From the NCBI GenBank assembly GCA_017305635.1, contig JAFKKF010000010.1:1-64000 (forward strand): 64,000 bases of DNA, given 5' to 3'. Below the pieces are notes generated by a model, which saw only the letters and a program-made list of their open reading frames with translations, made no database searches and was not told the origin of the DNA. The stretch comes from Hyphomicrobiales bacterium (GTDB lineage: Bacteria; Pseudomonadota; Alphaproteobacteria; Rhizobiales; Kaistiaceae). How positions within the stretch are numbered: position 1 is the first letter of the stretch; each line of letters starts with the position of its first letter. A program made the translations under genes and the position numbers. Positions 35,148 through 43,983 of this stretch are shown piece after piece.

Positions 35148-35906
35148 TCAGTGGCCGCCGCCCTGCCCGTTTCGTTCGCGCCGGCTCTTGGCGAAGACGT
35201 TGAGGATCTCGACGATCGCCGAGAAGGCCATGGCCGCGTAGAGATAGCCGCGCGGGATGTGGAAATGGATGCCGTCCGCCACCAGCGCGATGCCGATCAT
35301 GAGGAGGAAGGCGAGCGCCAGCATGCGCGTCGTCGGGTGGCGGTCGATGAAGCCGGCAACCGGCCCGGAGGCGGCATACATGATGGCGACCGCAATGATG
35401 ACCGCCGCGACCATGACGCCGATATGCTCGGCCATGCCGATCGCGGTGATGATCGAATCGATGGAGAAGACGAGGTCGATCACCGCGATCTGCGCGACGG
35501 TGGCGCCGAAGCTCGCGGCGACCTTCCGTGCCGCGCCGAGATCCTCGCCGGGCCCGGTGCCCTCGACGTCGTGATGGATCTCCTGCGTCGCCTTGAAGAT
35601 GAGGAACAGGCCGCCGGCAAGCAGGATCAGGTCGCGCCAGGAGAAGTCGATGCCGAAGAGGGTGAAGAGCGTCGATTTGAGGCCGATGATCCAGAAGAGC
35701 GTCAACAGGAGGATGATGCGGAAGACCAGCGCCATGCCGAGGCCGATCTGGCGGGCGCGCCTGGCATGTTCGGGGGGAAGCTTGCCGACCACCACCGAGA
35801 TGAAGACGATGTTGTCGATCCCGAGGACGATCTCCATCGCGGTGAGGGTGACGAGACTGGCCCAAACGGCCGGATCGGAGATCCAGTCGAAACTGATCCA
35901 GTCCAT
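35148..35906 (-). CDS. TerC-family integral membrane protein
   Basis: A 252-residue protein with about seven membrane segments. The TerC signature is clear: TLTAMEIVLGIDNIVFISVVVGKLP in the first segment and ALIDLVFSIDS-type motif (VIDLVFSIDSIITAIGMAEH) in the middle, each with the acidic residues thought to bind metal. TerC proteins are linked to manganese or metal export and metal loading of exported enzymes. The start at 35904-35906 was taken from family homology; the frame runs on far upstream through pcs in another frame. Confidence 0.93.
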   Translation of the reverse strand: MDWISFDWISDPAVWASLVTLTAMEIVLGIDNIVFISVVVGKLPPEHARRARQIGLGMALVFRIILLLTLFWIIGLKSTLFTLFGIDFSWRDLILLAGGLFLIFKATQEIHHDVEGTGPGEDLGAARKVAASFGATVAQIAVIDLVFSIDSIITAIGMAEHIGVMVAAVIIAVAIMYAASGPVAGFIDRHPTTRMLALAFLLMIGIALVADGIHFHIPRGYLYAAMAFSAIVEILNVFAKSRRERNGQGGGH

Positions 35907-35932
35907 GCGCGCTTCGTGCTCCTTCGCCGTTC

Positions 35933-36622
35933 CTACGTGCGCTGGCGCGTGTACTGCAGGAACGCGCCGATGAGGGCCAGGTAGAGGCTCGCCATGGCGA
36001 GCGCCGCCAGCACCACCGGCCCCGGGCTCAGATCGTCGGCGACCGCCCAGATTGCAAGGGCGCCCCAGATGAGGGTGACCGCGAGGGTTACCGGCCGGAG
36101 CCTCTGGACGCGCACCGGATGGATGAACTCGACCGGCGAAAAGGTGAGGATTGCCGCGGCGAGGACGATGGCAAGCGTCACCCATTCCGGCAGCTTGAAA
36201 ACCATGAGAAGAAAAATCAGCACGTTCCAGATCGCTGGGAAGCCGCGGAAGGCCTGGGACGGTGTCTTCATGCGCGTATCGGCAAAATACAGCGCGCCGA
36301 TCACCGCCACCACGATGCCGGCCGCGGTCGCGAAAGGCTCCGCGAGCAGGCCGCAGAGCGAAAGGGCCAGTGCCGGCACGAAGACGTAGTTGGTGTAGTC
36401 GACGACGAAGTCGAGCGCCGCGCCGTCGAACCAGGGCAGCCGCTTCTTGACGTTCAGCCAGCGCGCGATGGGCCCGTCTATGCCGTCGATGATGAGGGCT
36501 ATGCCGAGGCAGACATAGACCATCTGCCAGTCGCCCTTGCCGGCAGCCACGGCTGCCGCGAAGCCGAAGGCGGCGCCGCTGGCGGTCAGGAGATGGACGG
36601 CCCAGGCCGCAGGTTTGTTCAT
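35933..36622 (-). CDS. pcs: Phosphatidylcholine synthase
   Basis: A 229-residue membrane enzyme that joins choline to CDP-diacylglycerol. The CDP-alcohol phosphotransferase motif is present with the wide Pcs-type spacing: D46-xx-D49-G50-xx-A53-R54 ... G67-xxx-D71-xxx-D75. The N-terminus AVHLLTASGAAFGF and about seven hydrophobic segments match rhizobial Pcs. Phosphatidylcholine is a hallmark lipid of Hyphomicrobiales. The start at 36620-36622 was chosen from the family N-terminus; no strong Shine-Dalgarno is close. Confidence 0.93.
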   Translation of the reverse strand: MNKPAAWAVHLLTASGAAFGFAAAVAAGKGDWQMVYVCLGIALIIDGIDGPIARWLNVKKRLPWFDGAALDFVVDYTNYVFVPALALSLCGLLAEPFATAAGIVVAVIGALYFADTRMKTPSQAFRGFPAIWNVLIFLLMVFKLPEWVTLAIVLAAAILTFSPVEFIHPVRVQRLRPVTLAVTLIWGALAIWAVADDLSPGPVVLAALAMASLYLALIGAFLQYTRQRT

Positions 36623-36836
36623 TCGCGCCGCTTGAGCCCCCTCGGCGTGTTCGCCGCCGCCCTGCTTTGGCCGATCCGGCCTCTGGTTGCAAGGCGGCTT
36701 CGCGAAGGTGGAACCGTTCCACGCCGCCGCCCTGCCCGGCAAGATCGTTCCTTGCGGGCCTGCCGCCCGCCGCCCTATCTTCCGCGGCGGCCTTTCGCCG
36801 GCGACCTTCCCGGCGATTGATCGCAGGAACCGGACC

Positions 36837-37274
36837 ATGGACCATTTCACGCCGCTCACGGCCCTCGTCGGAGGCCTCCTGATCGGGCTCGCCGCAACCT
36901 GGCTCTGGGTAGCCAACGGGCGGACGGCCGGCATTTCGACCATTGCCGGCGCCACCCTGCCGGCGCATCCGGGCGATATCGGCTGGCGCATCGCCTTCCT
37001 CGTCGGCCTGCCCCTCGGCGCCTGGCTCGGCACGTCGGCCGGCCCGGACCTCTTCGCCGAGATACCGCGGACCCTGCCGGCCGTCGACCTCCCTGCCGCC
37101 GGCCTCGCCGGCGCGGGATTGCTCGTCGGGATCGGCACGCGCCTCGGCCGCGGCTGCACCTCCGGCCATGGCATATGCGGCCTCGCCCGGCTCTCGCCGC
37201 GCTCCTTCGTCGCCGTCGGCACGTTCATGGCGGTGGCCATCGCCACCGTCTTCATCGCCCGGCACGTGCTCTGA
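36837..37274 (+). CDS. YeeE/YedE-family membrane protein, N-terminal half partner
   Basis: A 145-residue inner-membrane protein with about four hydrophobic segments. The motif RLGRGCTSGHGICGLARLS holds the conserved cysteine of the YeeE/YedE (TsuA-related) sulfur-compound transport family. In many Proteobacteria the full transporter is split into two small proteins, as here. Its TGA stop overlaps the next gene's ATG (TGATG). It is divergent from pcs across 36623-36836. Confidence 0.9.
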   Translation: MDHFTPLTALVGGLLIGLAATWLWVANGRTAGISTIAGATLPAHPGDIGWRIAFLVGLPLGAWLGTSAGPDLFAEIPRTLPAVDLPAAGLAGAGLLVGIGTRLGRGCTSGHGICGLARLSPRSFVAVGTFMAVAIATVFIARHVL

Positions 37275-37759
37275 TGCGGCGCGCTCTCCTGCCCCTTGTC
37301 ACCGCGCTTGGCGCCGGCATCCTCTTCGGCTTCGGCCTCGCGATCGCGCGCATGACCGACCCGCAGAAGATCAAGGACTTCCTCGACCTTGCCGCTATCC
37401 CCTCCGGCGGCTGGGACCCGAGCCTCGCCTTCGTCATGGGCGGCGGCCTGATCGTCGCCTTCTTCGGGCTCCGGCTCGACCGCGTCATCAAGCGACCGCT
37501 CGCCGCGCCCGCCTTCAGCCATGGGGCGCGCAGGGCCATCGACGGCCAGCTCATCGCCGGGGCCGCCATATTCGGGATCGGCTGGGGCCTTTCCGGCTTC
37601 TGCCCCGGCCCGGCCATCGCCGATCTCGGCATCGTCGCCGGCTCGGTCTGGCCCTTCGTCGCCGCCATGGTCGGCGGATCGTGGATCACCGGCTTCGCGC
37701 TGGAGGGTGCCGCCGGCGGCCCGCCCCTCCCCGAGGTCATCGACGCGGCCGCCGAATGA
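37274..37759 (+). CDS. YeeE/YedE-related membrane protein (DUF6691), second half partner
   Basis: A 161-residue inner-membrane protein: LVTALGAGILFGFGLAIARMTDPQKIKDFLDL near the N-terminus and IFGIGWGLSGFCPGPAIADLG with the second conserved cysteine. Together with the gene before it, it makes a complete YeeE-like transporter, probably for thiosulfate or a related sulfur species. It is overlapped at both ends by coding neighbours (TGATG upstream, ATGA downstream). Confidence 0.9.
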   Translation: MRRALLPLVTALGAGILFGFGLAIARMTDPQKIKDFLDLAAIPSGGWDPSLAFVMGGGLIVAFFGLRLDRVIKRPLAAPAFSHGARRAIDGQLIAGAAIFGIGWGLSGFCPGPAIADLGIVAGSVWPFVAAMVGGSWITGFALEGAAGGPPLPEVIDAAAE

Positions 37760-38907
37760 GCAGATCCGTCGACATCGTCGTCGTGGGCGCGGGACCGGCG
37801 GGCCTCGCCGGTGCGCTTCATCTGAAGGGCCTCGGCCATGACGTGCTGCTCGTCGCGCCCGCTGCCGGACCGACGGACGAGCGCACCTCCGCCCTCCTCG
37901 GCGGCTCGGTCCAGCTCCTCGAGCGGATCGGGGCGTGGCAGGCGGCGAGCGTCGAATCCGCGCCCCTCCGGTCGCTCCGCATCGCCGACGGAACGAAACG
38001 CCTGTTCCGTGCGCCCGAGGTGATCTTCCACGCCGACGAGATCGGTCTCGACGCCTTCGGCCACAACCTGCCCAACCGGGCGCTGGTCGCGGCGCTCGAG
38101 GCCGTGGCGGCAGGGACGGCGCTTGCCCGCCTCACGGGCAGCGCTGCGAGCCTCGCCGTCTCGCCCGATCGCGTGACGCTGCGGCTCGCCGGCGGCGAAG
38201 AGGTCGTCGCCCGCCTCGTCGTCGCCGCGGACGGACGTAACTCGCTGGTCCGCAACCAGTCCGGCATCACCACGCGCGAGTGGCGCTACGACCAGTCGGC
38301 GCTGGTCCTCAACTTCCGCCATGCGCGGCCGCATGATGAGACCTCGACCGAATTCCACACCGAGCACGGGCCCTTCACGATCGTCCCGCTGCCCGGCGAG
38401 CGTTCCTCGCTGGTCTGGGTCGACAGGCCGGAGGAGACGACGCGCCGGCTCGGCCTTGACGACGCCGCGCTTGCCGGCGAGGTGGAGGCGCGGTCCGCCT
38501 CCATCCTCGGCCGGGTGACCATCGACGGCCGCCGGCAGGCCTTTCCGCTCTCGGGCATGACGCCGAACCGCTTCGTCGCGGAACGCGTGGCGCTCATCGG
38601 CGAGGCGGCGCACGTCTTCCCGCCGATCGGCGCGCAGGGCCTCAACCTCGGCTATCGCGACGTGACGGCGCTCGGCGAGGTGCTTGCCGGTGCTTCCGAT
38701 CCCGGCTCTGCCGCGCTGCTTGCCGCATACGAACGGGCGCGGCGTGGGGACGTGTTCCTGCGCACCACCGCGGTCGACGCGCTCAACCGCACGCTCCTCA
38801 ACGGCTTCCTCCCGGTGCAGGCGATGCGCGGGCTCGGCCTCTTCCTCCTCGACCGCGTGCCTCCGCTCCGCCGTGCCGTCATGCGCCAGGGCGTCGCCGC
38901 CAGCTAG
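37756..38907 (+). CDS. FAD-dependent monooxygenase, UbiH/COQ6-like
   Basis: A 383-residue flavoprotein. It has the N-terminal dinucleotide motif VVVGAGPAGLAGALHL, the central LVVAADGRNSLVR (DG motif) and VALIGEAAHVFPPIGAQGLNLGYRD, the GD-type FAD and NADPH loop where many relatives have GDAAH. The family hydroxylates ubiquinone precursors or other aromatics. The ATG overlaps the preceding gene by ATGA, so it is tied to the YeeE pair although their functions are not obviously linked. The ubiquinone role is uncertain. Confidence 0.88.
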   Translation: MSRSVDIVVVGAGPAGLAGALHLKGLGHDVLLVAPAAGPTDERTSALLGGSVQLLERIGAWQAASVESAPLRSLRIADGTKRLFRAPEVIFHADEIGLDAFGHNLPNRALVAALEAVAAGTALARLTGSAASLAVSPDRVTLRLAGGEEVVARLVVAADGRNSLVRNQSGITTREWRYDQSALVLNFRHARPHDETSTEFHTEHGPFTIVPLPGERSSLVWVDRPEETTRRLGLDDAALAGEVEARSASILGRVTIDGRRQAFPLSGMTPNRFVAERVALIGEAAHVFPPIGAQGLNLGYRDVTALGEVLAGASDPGSAALLAAYERARRGDVFLRTTAVDALNRTLLNGFLPVQAMRGLGLFLLDRVPPLRRAVMRQGVAAS

Positions 38908-38920
38908 GCCTCCGGCCCTT

Positions 38921-39883
38921 CTAGCGGAACGGGTCCGCGGGCAGGAACCCGCCGAGGACGATGACGAGGGCGACGAGAAGCGTCACCACCGAGGCGAGGC
39001 TCCCCCACAGCACCGCCTGCGAGGCGCGCGCGCCGTAGCTGCGGTAGCGGCTGGCGGCGGCGAGCACCTCGACGCCGGGCGGCAGCGCTGCGATCAGCAC
39101 CGCGGCCGCGACCCAGGCCGGATCGAAGCCGCCGATCCAGGAAAGGAGCAGCCAGACGATCAGCGGGTGGACGACGAGCTTGATCGCGACCAGCACGCCG
39201 ACGTCGACCGGCGGCTGGTCGACCCGGCGGTCGAACAGCGTCAGCCCGAAGAGGATCAGTCCGGCGGGGATCGCCGCGGCGGCGAGATAGCCGAAGAAGC
39301 CGCCGAGCGGGCCCGGCAGGCCGATCCCGGTGAGCGACCAGAGGAAGCCGAGGGCGGCCCCGATCAGGACCGGCTCGCGGAGCAGGTCGCGGCCGATCGC
39401 TTCCGCCGTCCCGAGGAACGTCGTCCGCTCGGTGGCGGCGAGCGCCATCATCAGCGGCGTGAGGACGGCGAGCATCAGCCCGTCGAAGGCCACCACCAGC
39501 GCGGTCGGCACGCCCGCCATGGTGCCGAGCGCGGCGAGCGTCAGCGCCGGCGCCAGCCACGCGGCGGCGGATTGCGAGCCCGCCAGGCCCTCGACCGTCG
39601 CTTCCGGCACCCGCCCGCGGTTGAGGAGCGCGGCGAAGGAGAAGGCGATTGCAAAGGCGCAATAGGTCGCGAAGGCGGTGGTCAGGATGAAGGACCAGGA
39701 CGCGACCTCGCCGATGGGCGCCGTCGCCAGCAGGCGGAAATAGAGCGCCGGCAAGGCGACCGAGCGGACGAGGAACTCGAAGCCAGCGAAAAGGTCCCGC
39801 TTCACCGGCCCCCAGCGGCCCAGGGCGTAGCCGAGGAACACGAGCCCGAAGAAGGGCAGCGCAACCGTGGCGATCTCGCTCAT
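38921..39883 (-). CDS. AEC-family (auxin efflux carrier-like) transporter
   Basis: A 320-residue membrane protein with about ten segments in two five-helix halves. Typical stretches are ALPFFGLVFLGYALGRWG, SVALPALYFRLLATAP, EPVLIGAALGFLWSLTGIGLP and VLIAALPPGVEVLAAASRY, the last corresponding to the conserved P-x-G-x-x crossover. AEC proteins export small organic acids or amino acids; the substrate is unknown. It is convergent with the monooxygenase and divergent from hspQ. Confidence 0.9.
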   Translation of the reverse strand: MSEIATVALPFFGLVFLGYALGRWGPVKRDLFAGFEFLVRSVALPALYFRLLATAPIGEVASWSFILTTAFATYCAFAIAFSFAALLNRGRVPEATVEGLAGSQSAAAWLAPALTLAALGTMAGVPTALVVAFDGLMLAVLTPLMMALAATERTTFLGTAEAIGRDLLREPVLIGAALGFLWSLTGIGLPGPLGGFFGYLAAAAIPAGLILFGLTLFDRRVDQPPVDVGVLVAIKLVVHPLIVWLLLSWIGGFDPAWVAAAVLIAALPPGVEVLAAASRYRSYGARASQAVLWGSLASVVTLLVALVIVLGGFLPADPFR

Positions 39884-40064
39884 GGTCCCCGGGCAGCGTC
39901 GGTCAGAGGGCGGCGCGAGGCGATGCCCCGACCGCGGGTCCGTAGCGCGCTTCGCCGCCCTGGGTCAACCGCCGGGACGGGCTCCAGCGCTGCCTCCGGC
40001 CGGATTTGACTTCACCTGCCGGCCATGGCCCATTCCGGGCCGGCGACCACAAGTCTCGAAGGTC

Positions 40065-40397
40065 ATGGGTACATCCAGAACTGCGAAATTCAGCATCGGG
40101 CAGATCGTCCGGCACCGCATCTTTCCGTTCCGCGGCGTCGTTTTCGACGTCGATCCGGTTTTCGACAATACCGAGGAATGGTGGCTGGCCATCCCCGAGG
40201 ACATACGTCCCGCGAAAGACCAGCCCTATTACCACCTGTTCGCCGAGAATGCCGAGAGCGAGTACATCGCCTACGTGTCGGAGCAGAACCTCCTGCCCGA
40301 CGAGTCGGAGGAGCCGCTCCGGCATCCCCAGATCAATGAGTTCTTCGGCGAACGCGAGGGGCGGCGCTACGTCGCCCGCGACCGCGGCCTCAACTGA
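40065..40397 (+). CDS. hspQ: HspQ heat-shock/hemimethylated-DNA-binding-type protein
   Basis: A 110-residue HspQ (YccV) protein: AKFSIGQIVRHRIFPFRGVVFDVDP, then NTEEWWLAIPEDIRP, QPYYHLFAENAESEYIAYVSEQNLLPD and the C-terminal NEFFGERE. In enterobacteria HspQ is a heat-inducible substrate and specificity enhancer of Lon. The ATG at 40065 follows GAAGG. It is followed by a strong bidirectional terminator. Confidence 0.94.
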   Translation: MGTSRTAKFSIGQIVRHRIFPFRGVVFDVDPVFDNTEEWWLAIPEDIRPAKDQPYYHLFAENAESEYIAYVSEQNLLPDESEEPLRHPQINEFFGEREGRRYVARDRGLN

Positions 40398-40424
40398 GGC
40401 GATCCACCGCCCTCAAAGAAAAAA

Positions 40425-40454
40425 GGCCCCGGCATGCAGCCGGGGCCTTTTTCT
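40425..40454. terminator. Bidirectional intrinsic terminator between hspQ and ialB
   Basis: Perfect 9-bp stem GGCCCCGGC / GCCGGGGCC with loop ATGCA, flanked by A-rich sequence on the left and TTTTTCTTT on the right, so it can stop transcripts from both convergent genes. Confidence 0.92.
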
Positions 40455-40477
40455 TTCGGGAACCTGCAGCGATCGGT

Positions 40478-41194
40478 CTACTGCTGCGGCGCGGCGTCGC
40501 CGCCTTCCTTCTGCTGCTGCTCGATCAGCTTCTTGCGGGCCTGCTCGGCGCGCGCCTGAAGGGCCTTGTTCAGGTCGTCCTGGCGGGCGGCCTGGCCGGC
40601 GGCATCGAGGCCCTTGCCGTCATAGGCCTTGGAGAAGCCGGCGAGCGTCATCGGGAAGGAGACGCCCTTGGCCTGCTGGTTCAGCGTGGTGAGGACGAGC
40701 TGCTTGCCCTTGCGCATCTGGCTCATCAGGTCTGAATCGATGTCCAGCTCGCCGTAGCAGGCATTCTGGAAGCAGATACCGTACTTGATAGGGTACTGCT
40801 TGCCGCCGTCCACCTGGACGCGCAGACCGGGCTGGAGGAGCATTCCGGGCGGCACCGCGGCGATGAACGAGACCTTGTCATCGCCGGTGACCTGGCGAAG
40901 CGTAGCCGAAGCGATGAACTGGCCGGTCTCGGCGCGCAACTCCTGGAGCGTCAGGCAGAGCTCCTTCTTGCTCGCCGCATCGGTGTTGCAGAGCTTCACC
41001 CAGGTCGGCTGGCCACCGGCTGCGGGCGCAGCGGCGCCACCGCCGGCATCGGCGGCGGGCGCAGCGGGCTTGGCGGGCGGCGTCGGCTGGGCGGCCTGCG
41101 CCAGGGCCGGCACCGCGAGCGCCAGCGACATGGTGACCGTCGCGGCAGCCAGGACGGCGCGGCCTTTCAGTTGCGTAGCACCAAAATTACCCAT
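40478..41194 (-). CDS. Invasion-associated locus B (IalB) family protein
   Basis: A 238-residue exported protein. Residues about 1-33 form a signal peptide (LALAVPALAQA), then a Pro/Ala-rich linker. The IalB domain follows: WVKLCNTDAASKKELCLTLQEL, VPPGMLLQPGLRVQVDGG, YGICFQNACYGELDID with paired cysteines. The last ~40 residues are a charged coiled-coil-like tail (ARAEQARKKLIEQQQKEGG). IalB proteins are widespread periplasmic or surface proteins in Hyphomicrobiales; the name comes from Bartonella and does not imply pathogenicity. The start follows AGGGA. Confidence 0.9.
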   Translation of the reverse strand: MGNFGATQLKGRAVLAAATVTMSLALAVPALAQAAQPTPPAKPAAPAADAGGGAAAPAAGGQPTWVKLCNTDAASKKELCLTLQELRAETGQFIASATLRQVTGDDKVSFIAAVPPGMLLQPGLRVQVDGGKQYPIKYGICFQNACYGELDIDSDLMSQMRKGKQLVLTTLNQQAKGVSFPMTLAGFSKAYDGKGLDAAGQAARQDDLNKALQARAEQARKKLIEQQQKEGGDAAPQQ

Positions 41195-41434
41195 GGAAAT
41201 CCCTGTGTTGCTGTGTCTGCCGCGCGATTCCGCGCCGCGTCCCCCTCGTGCCGGCTCATTGGCCTTCGAATACGGCGAGACGGTGACGACCGGCGCGCAT
41301 CCTTAGCCCGGCTCGGCGCGGAATTCCAGCCTTTTGCGCTGGCCGCCAATGCCCCCGGGCCGCTCCCGGACCCATGTTATCCTGCCTCGCAAAAGGGGAC
41401 GAGTCGTCCCGCCGCCGAGGGAGCCTGCGACCCC

Positions 41435-43282
41435 ATGACCGCCATCGTCCTCTCGCTCGCCCTGAAGCGCCGCGTCGCCGCCGCCGTGGCCGCCGGGCTC
41501 GGCCTCGGGCTCATTCCCCAGATCGCCGCAGCGGCGCCGGCCCATGGCATTGCCATGATCGGCGAGCCTGCGCTCCCCGCAGGCTTCGACCATCTCCCCT
41601 ACGTCAATCCGGAGGCGCCGAAGGGCGGGCGGATCACCTACGGGGTGGTCGGCACCTTCGACAGCATGAACCCCTTCATCGTGCAGGGGGGAACGACGTC
41701 GTCGCGTGGTCTCGCCGATCCGATGTTCGGCAACCTCGTCTACGAGTCGCTGCTGATGCGCAGCTCCGACGAGCCCTTCACGCTCTATGGCCTCATCGCC
41801 GAGACGGTGGAGACGCCGCCCGACCGGAGCTGGGTCGAGTTCCAGATCAATCCAAAGGCGAAATTCTCCGACGGCGAGCCGATCACGCCCGACGACGTGA
41901 TCTTCTCCATGGAGCTGCTCCGCGACAGGGGGCGGCCCAACTACAAGGCCTATTTCTCCAAGGTCGAGAAGATGGAGAAGGTCGGCGACCGCGGCGTGCG
42001 CTTCGACATGGCGGGGGCCGGCGACCGCGAGCTGCCGCTCATCATCGGCCTGATGCCGATCCTGCCGAGGCATGCGATCAACGTCGCGACCTTCGACAAG
42101 TCGACGCTGACGCCGATGATCGGGTCCGGGCCCTACCTGCCGGTCGAGGTCAAGGCGCCCGATCACATCGTCTACAAGCGCAATCCGGACTACTGGGCGA
42201 AGGACCTGCCGATCAAGCGTGGCTTCGACAATTACGACGAGATCCGCATCGAATATTACCGCGACGCCTCGACCATGTTCGAGGCATTCAAGAAGGGCCT
42301 CTACGACGTCCAGCCGGAGGGCGACCCGGCGGCGTGGAACACCAATTACGACTTCCCCGCCGTCGCCGACGGGCGCGTGGTCAAGGAGAGCTACAGGACC
42401 GGTACGCCGAAGGGCATGTCGGGCTTCCTCTTCAATACGCGCCGGCCGATCTTCGCCGACATCCGCGTGCGCAAGGCGCTGGCGAAGCTCTTCGATTTCG
42501 AGTGGGTCAACAAGAACCTCTACTACGGCGCCTATGTCCGGGCGGCGGGCTACTTCAACGATTCCGACCTCTCGTCCATCGGCCGGCCGGCGAGCGACAG
42601 GGAGAAGGCGCTGCTCGCGCCCTACCCCGGCATCGTCGATCCGGCGGTCATGGACGGGACCTACAGGCCGCAAGCGAGCGACGGCTCGGGCAGCGACCGC
42701 AAGGTGCTTCGCGAGGCGCTCAGCGAATTGCAGGCGGCGGGCTACGAGCTGCGCGGCAATGCGCTCACCAACAAGGCCACCGGGCAGCCGCTCACCTTCG
42801 AGATCATGGTGACCACGAAGGAGGACGAGCGGCTGGCGCTCGCCTACATGCGCACGCTCCAGCGTATCGGCATCACGGCCTCGATCCGCAACGTCGACGC
42901 GGCGCAGTACCAGGAGCGGCGCAACAATTTCGACTTCGACGTGATCCGCTATACCTGGGCGGCCTCGCTCTCTCCCGGCAACGAGCAGATCTATCGCTGG
43001 GGCTCGGCGGCGGCGGACCAGAACGGCTCGTTCAACTATCCGGGCGCCAAGGTTCCCGCCCTCGACGCGCTCATCCAGGCCATGCTCTCGGCGCCGACGC
43101 GCGAGGATTTCGTCGCCGCCGTGCGCGCCTTCGACCGCGTCCTCATCTCGGAGGCCTATGCCGTCCCGCTCTTCTACCTGCCCGACCAGTGGATCGCCCG
43201 GTGGACGCGGATCGAGCATCCGGACAAGACGCCGATCGGCGGCTACGTGCTTCCCGCATGGTGGGCGAAGGCCGGCCCCTGA
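41435..43282 (+). CDS. Extracellular solute-binding protein, YejA-like (peptide ABC family 5)
   Basis: A 615-residue periplasmic binding protein of SBP family 5 with a signal peptide ending near IPQIAAAA-AP. The opening HGIAMIGEPALPAGFDHLPYVNP followed by APKGGRITYGVVGTFDSMNPF is characteristic of the YejA branch, which binds microcin C-like or other peptides. C-terminal NFDFDVIRYTWAASLSPGNEQIYRWGS also fits. The ATG at 41435 follows GAGGGAG. No yejB/E/F permease or ATPase genes are adjacent, so it must work with a transporter encoded elsewhere or has been separated from it. Confidence 0.92.
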   Translation: MTAIVLSLALKRRVAAAVAAGLGLGLIPQIAAAAPAHGIAMIGEPALPAGFDHLPYVNPEAPKGGRITYGVVGTFDSMNPFIVQGGTTSSRGLADPMFGNLVYESLLMRSSDEPFTLYGLIAETVETPPDRSWVEFQINPKAKFSDGEPITPDDVIFSMELLRDRGRPNYKAYFSKVEKMEKVGDRGVRFDMAGAGDRELPLIIGLMPILPRHAINVATFDKSTLTPMIGSGPYLPVEVKAPDHIVYKRNPDYWAKDLPIKRGFDNYDEIRIEYYRDASTMFEAFKKGLYDVQPEGDPAAWNTNYDFPAVADGRVVKESYRTGTPKGMSGFLFNTRRPIFADIRVRKALAKLFDFEWVNKNLYYGAYVRAAGYFNDSDLSSIGRPASDREKALLAPYPGIVDPAVMDGTYRPQASDGSGSDRKVLREALSELQAAGYELRGNALTNKATGQPLTFEIMVTTKEDERLALAYMRTLQRIGITASIRNVDAAQYQERRNNFDFDVIRYTWAASLSPGNEQIYRWGSAAADQNGSFNYPGAKVPALDALIQAMLSAPTREDFVAAVRAFDRVLISEAYAVPLFYLPDQWIARWTRIEHPDKTPIGGYVLPAWWAKAGP

Positions 43283-43319
43283 CCTCGCTTTTCGGGAGCT
43301 CGCGCCCTATCTTCCGACG

Positions 43320-43970
43320 ATGGAAAACAAAGCTCCCCTCGTCATCGACGTCGTCTCCGACGTGGTCTGCCCGTGGTGCTATCTCGGCAAGCGGCGGCTC
43401 GAACGGGCTATAGCGCTCGTGCCCGCGACCGACATCGTCGTCCGCTGGCATCCGTTCCAGCTCGACCCGACGATCCCGCCGGGCGGGCTCGACCGCACCG
43501 AATACATGAAGGCGAAATTCGGCGACCTTTCGCGGGTCGACGCGATCCATGACCGCCTGATTGCCTTCGGCAAGGAAGAAGGCGTCGACTACCGCTTCGA
43601 CGCCATCAAGCGCGCTCCCAACACGCTCGATGCGCACCGGCTCGTTCACTGGGCCCCGGTCGACCGGCAGGATGCGCTCGTCGAGGCGCTCTTCCGCGCC
43701 AATTTCACCGAAGGCCGCGACGTCGGCGATCCTGCCGTGCTCGCCGAGATCGGCAGCCAGCACGGTCTCGACCGCGAAGCGACGCTCGCCCGCCTCGCCA
43801 CCGACGAGGACCTCGGCGCGATCCGGGGCGCGATTGCCGAGGCGCAGCGCATCGGCGTCACCGGCGTGCCCTGCTTCATCGTCGGCGGACGCTACGCCGT
43901 CATGGGCGCCGAGCAGCCCCAGGTCATCGCCAGCGCCATCGAGAAGGCCGCGAGCGAGGCGGCGGCTTAG
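43320..43970 (+). CDS. DsbA-family oxidoreductase (FrnE-like)
   Basis: A 216-residue thioredoxin-fold protein with CPWC at residues 17-20, the DsbA helical insert, and the cis-Pro segment GVTGVPCFIVGGRYAVMGAEQP. No signal peptide is seen, so it is cytoplasmic like FrnE/2-hydroxychromene-isomerase relatives rather than periplasmic DsbA. It may act in disulfide chemistry or stress tolerance. It begins 37 bases after the YejA-like gene and may be cotranscribed. Confidence 0.92.
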   Translation: MENKAPLVIDVVSDVVCPWCYLGKRRLERAIALVPATDIVVRWHPFQLDPTIPPGGLDRTEYMKAKFGDLSRVDAIHDRLIAFGKEEGVDYRFDAIKRAPNTLDAHRLVHWAPVDRQDALVEALFRANFTEGRDVGDPAVLAEIGSQHGLDREATLARLATDEDLGAIRGAIAEAQRIGVTGVPCFIVGGRYAVMGAEQPQVIASAIEKAASEAAA

Positions 43971-43983
43971 GGGTTCGCGCCGC

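Noticed and set aside
32641-35865. A single 1074-codon minus-strand frame spanning both MFS genes
   Set aside because: It is the first MFS gene read upstream into the wrong frame of the second; each MFS gene has its own start, and the ATGA overlap explains the continuity.
35148-37265. Long minus-strand frames reading terC or pcs upstream as fusions
   Set aside because: The upstream extensions lack homology and cover the YeeE gene on the other strand; normal family starts exist at 35906 and 36622.
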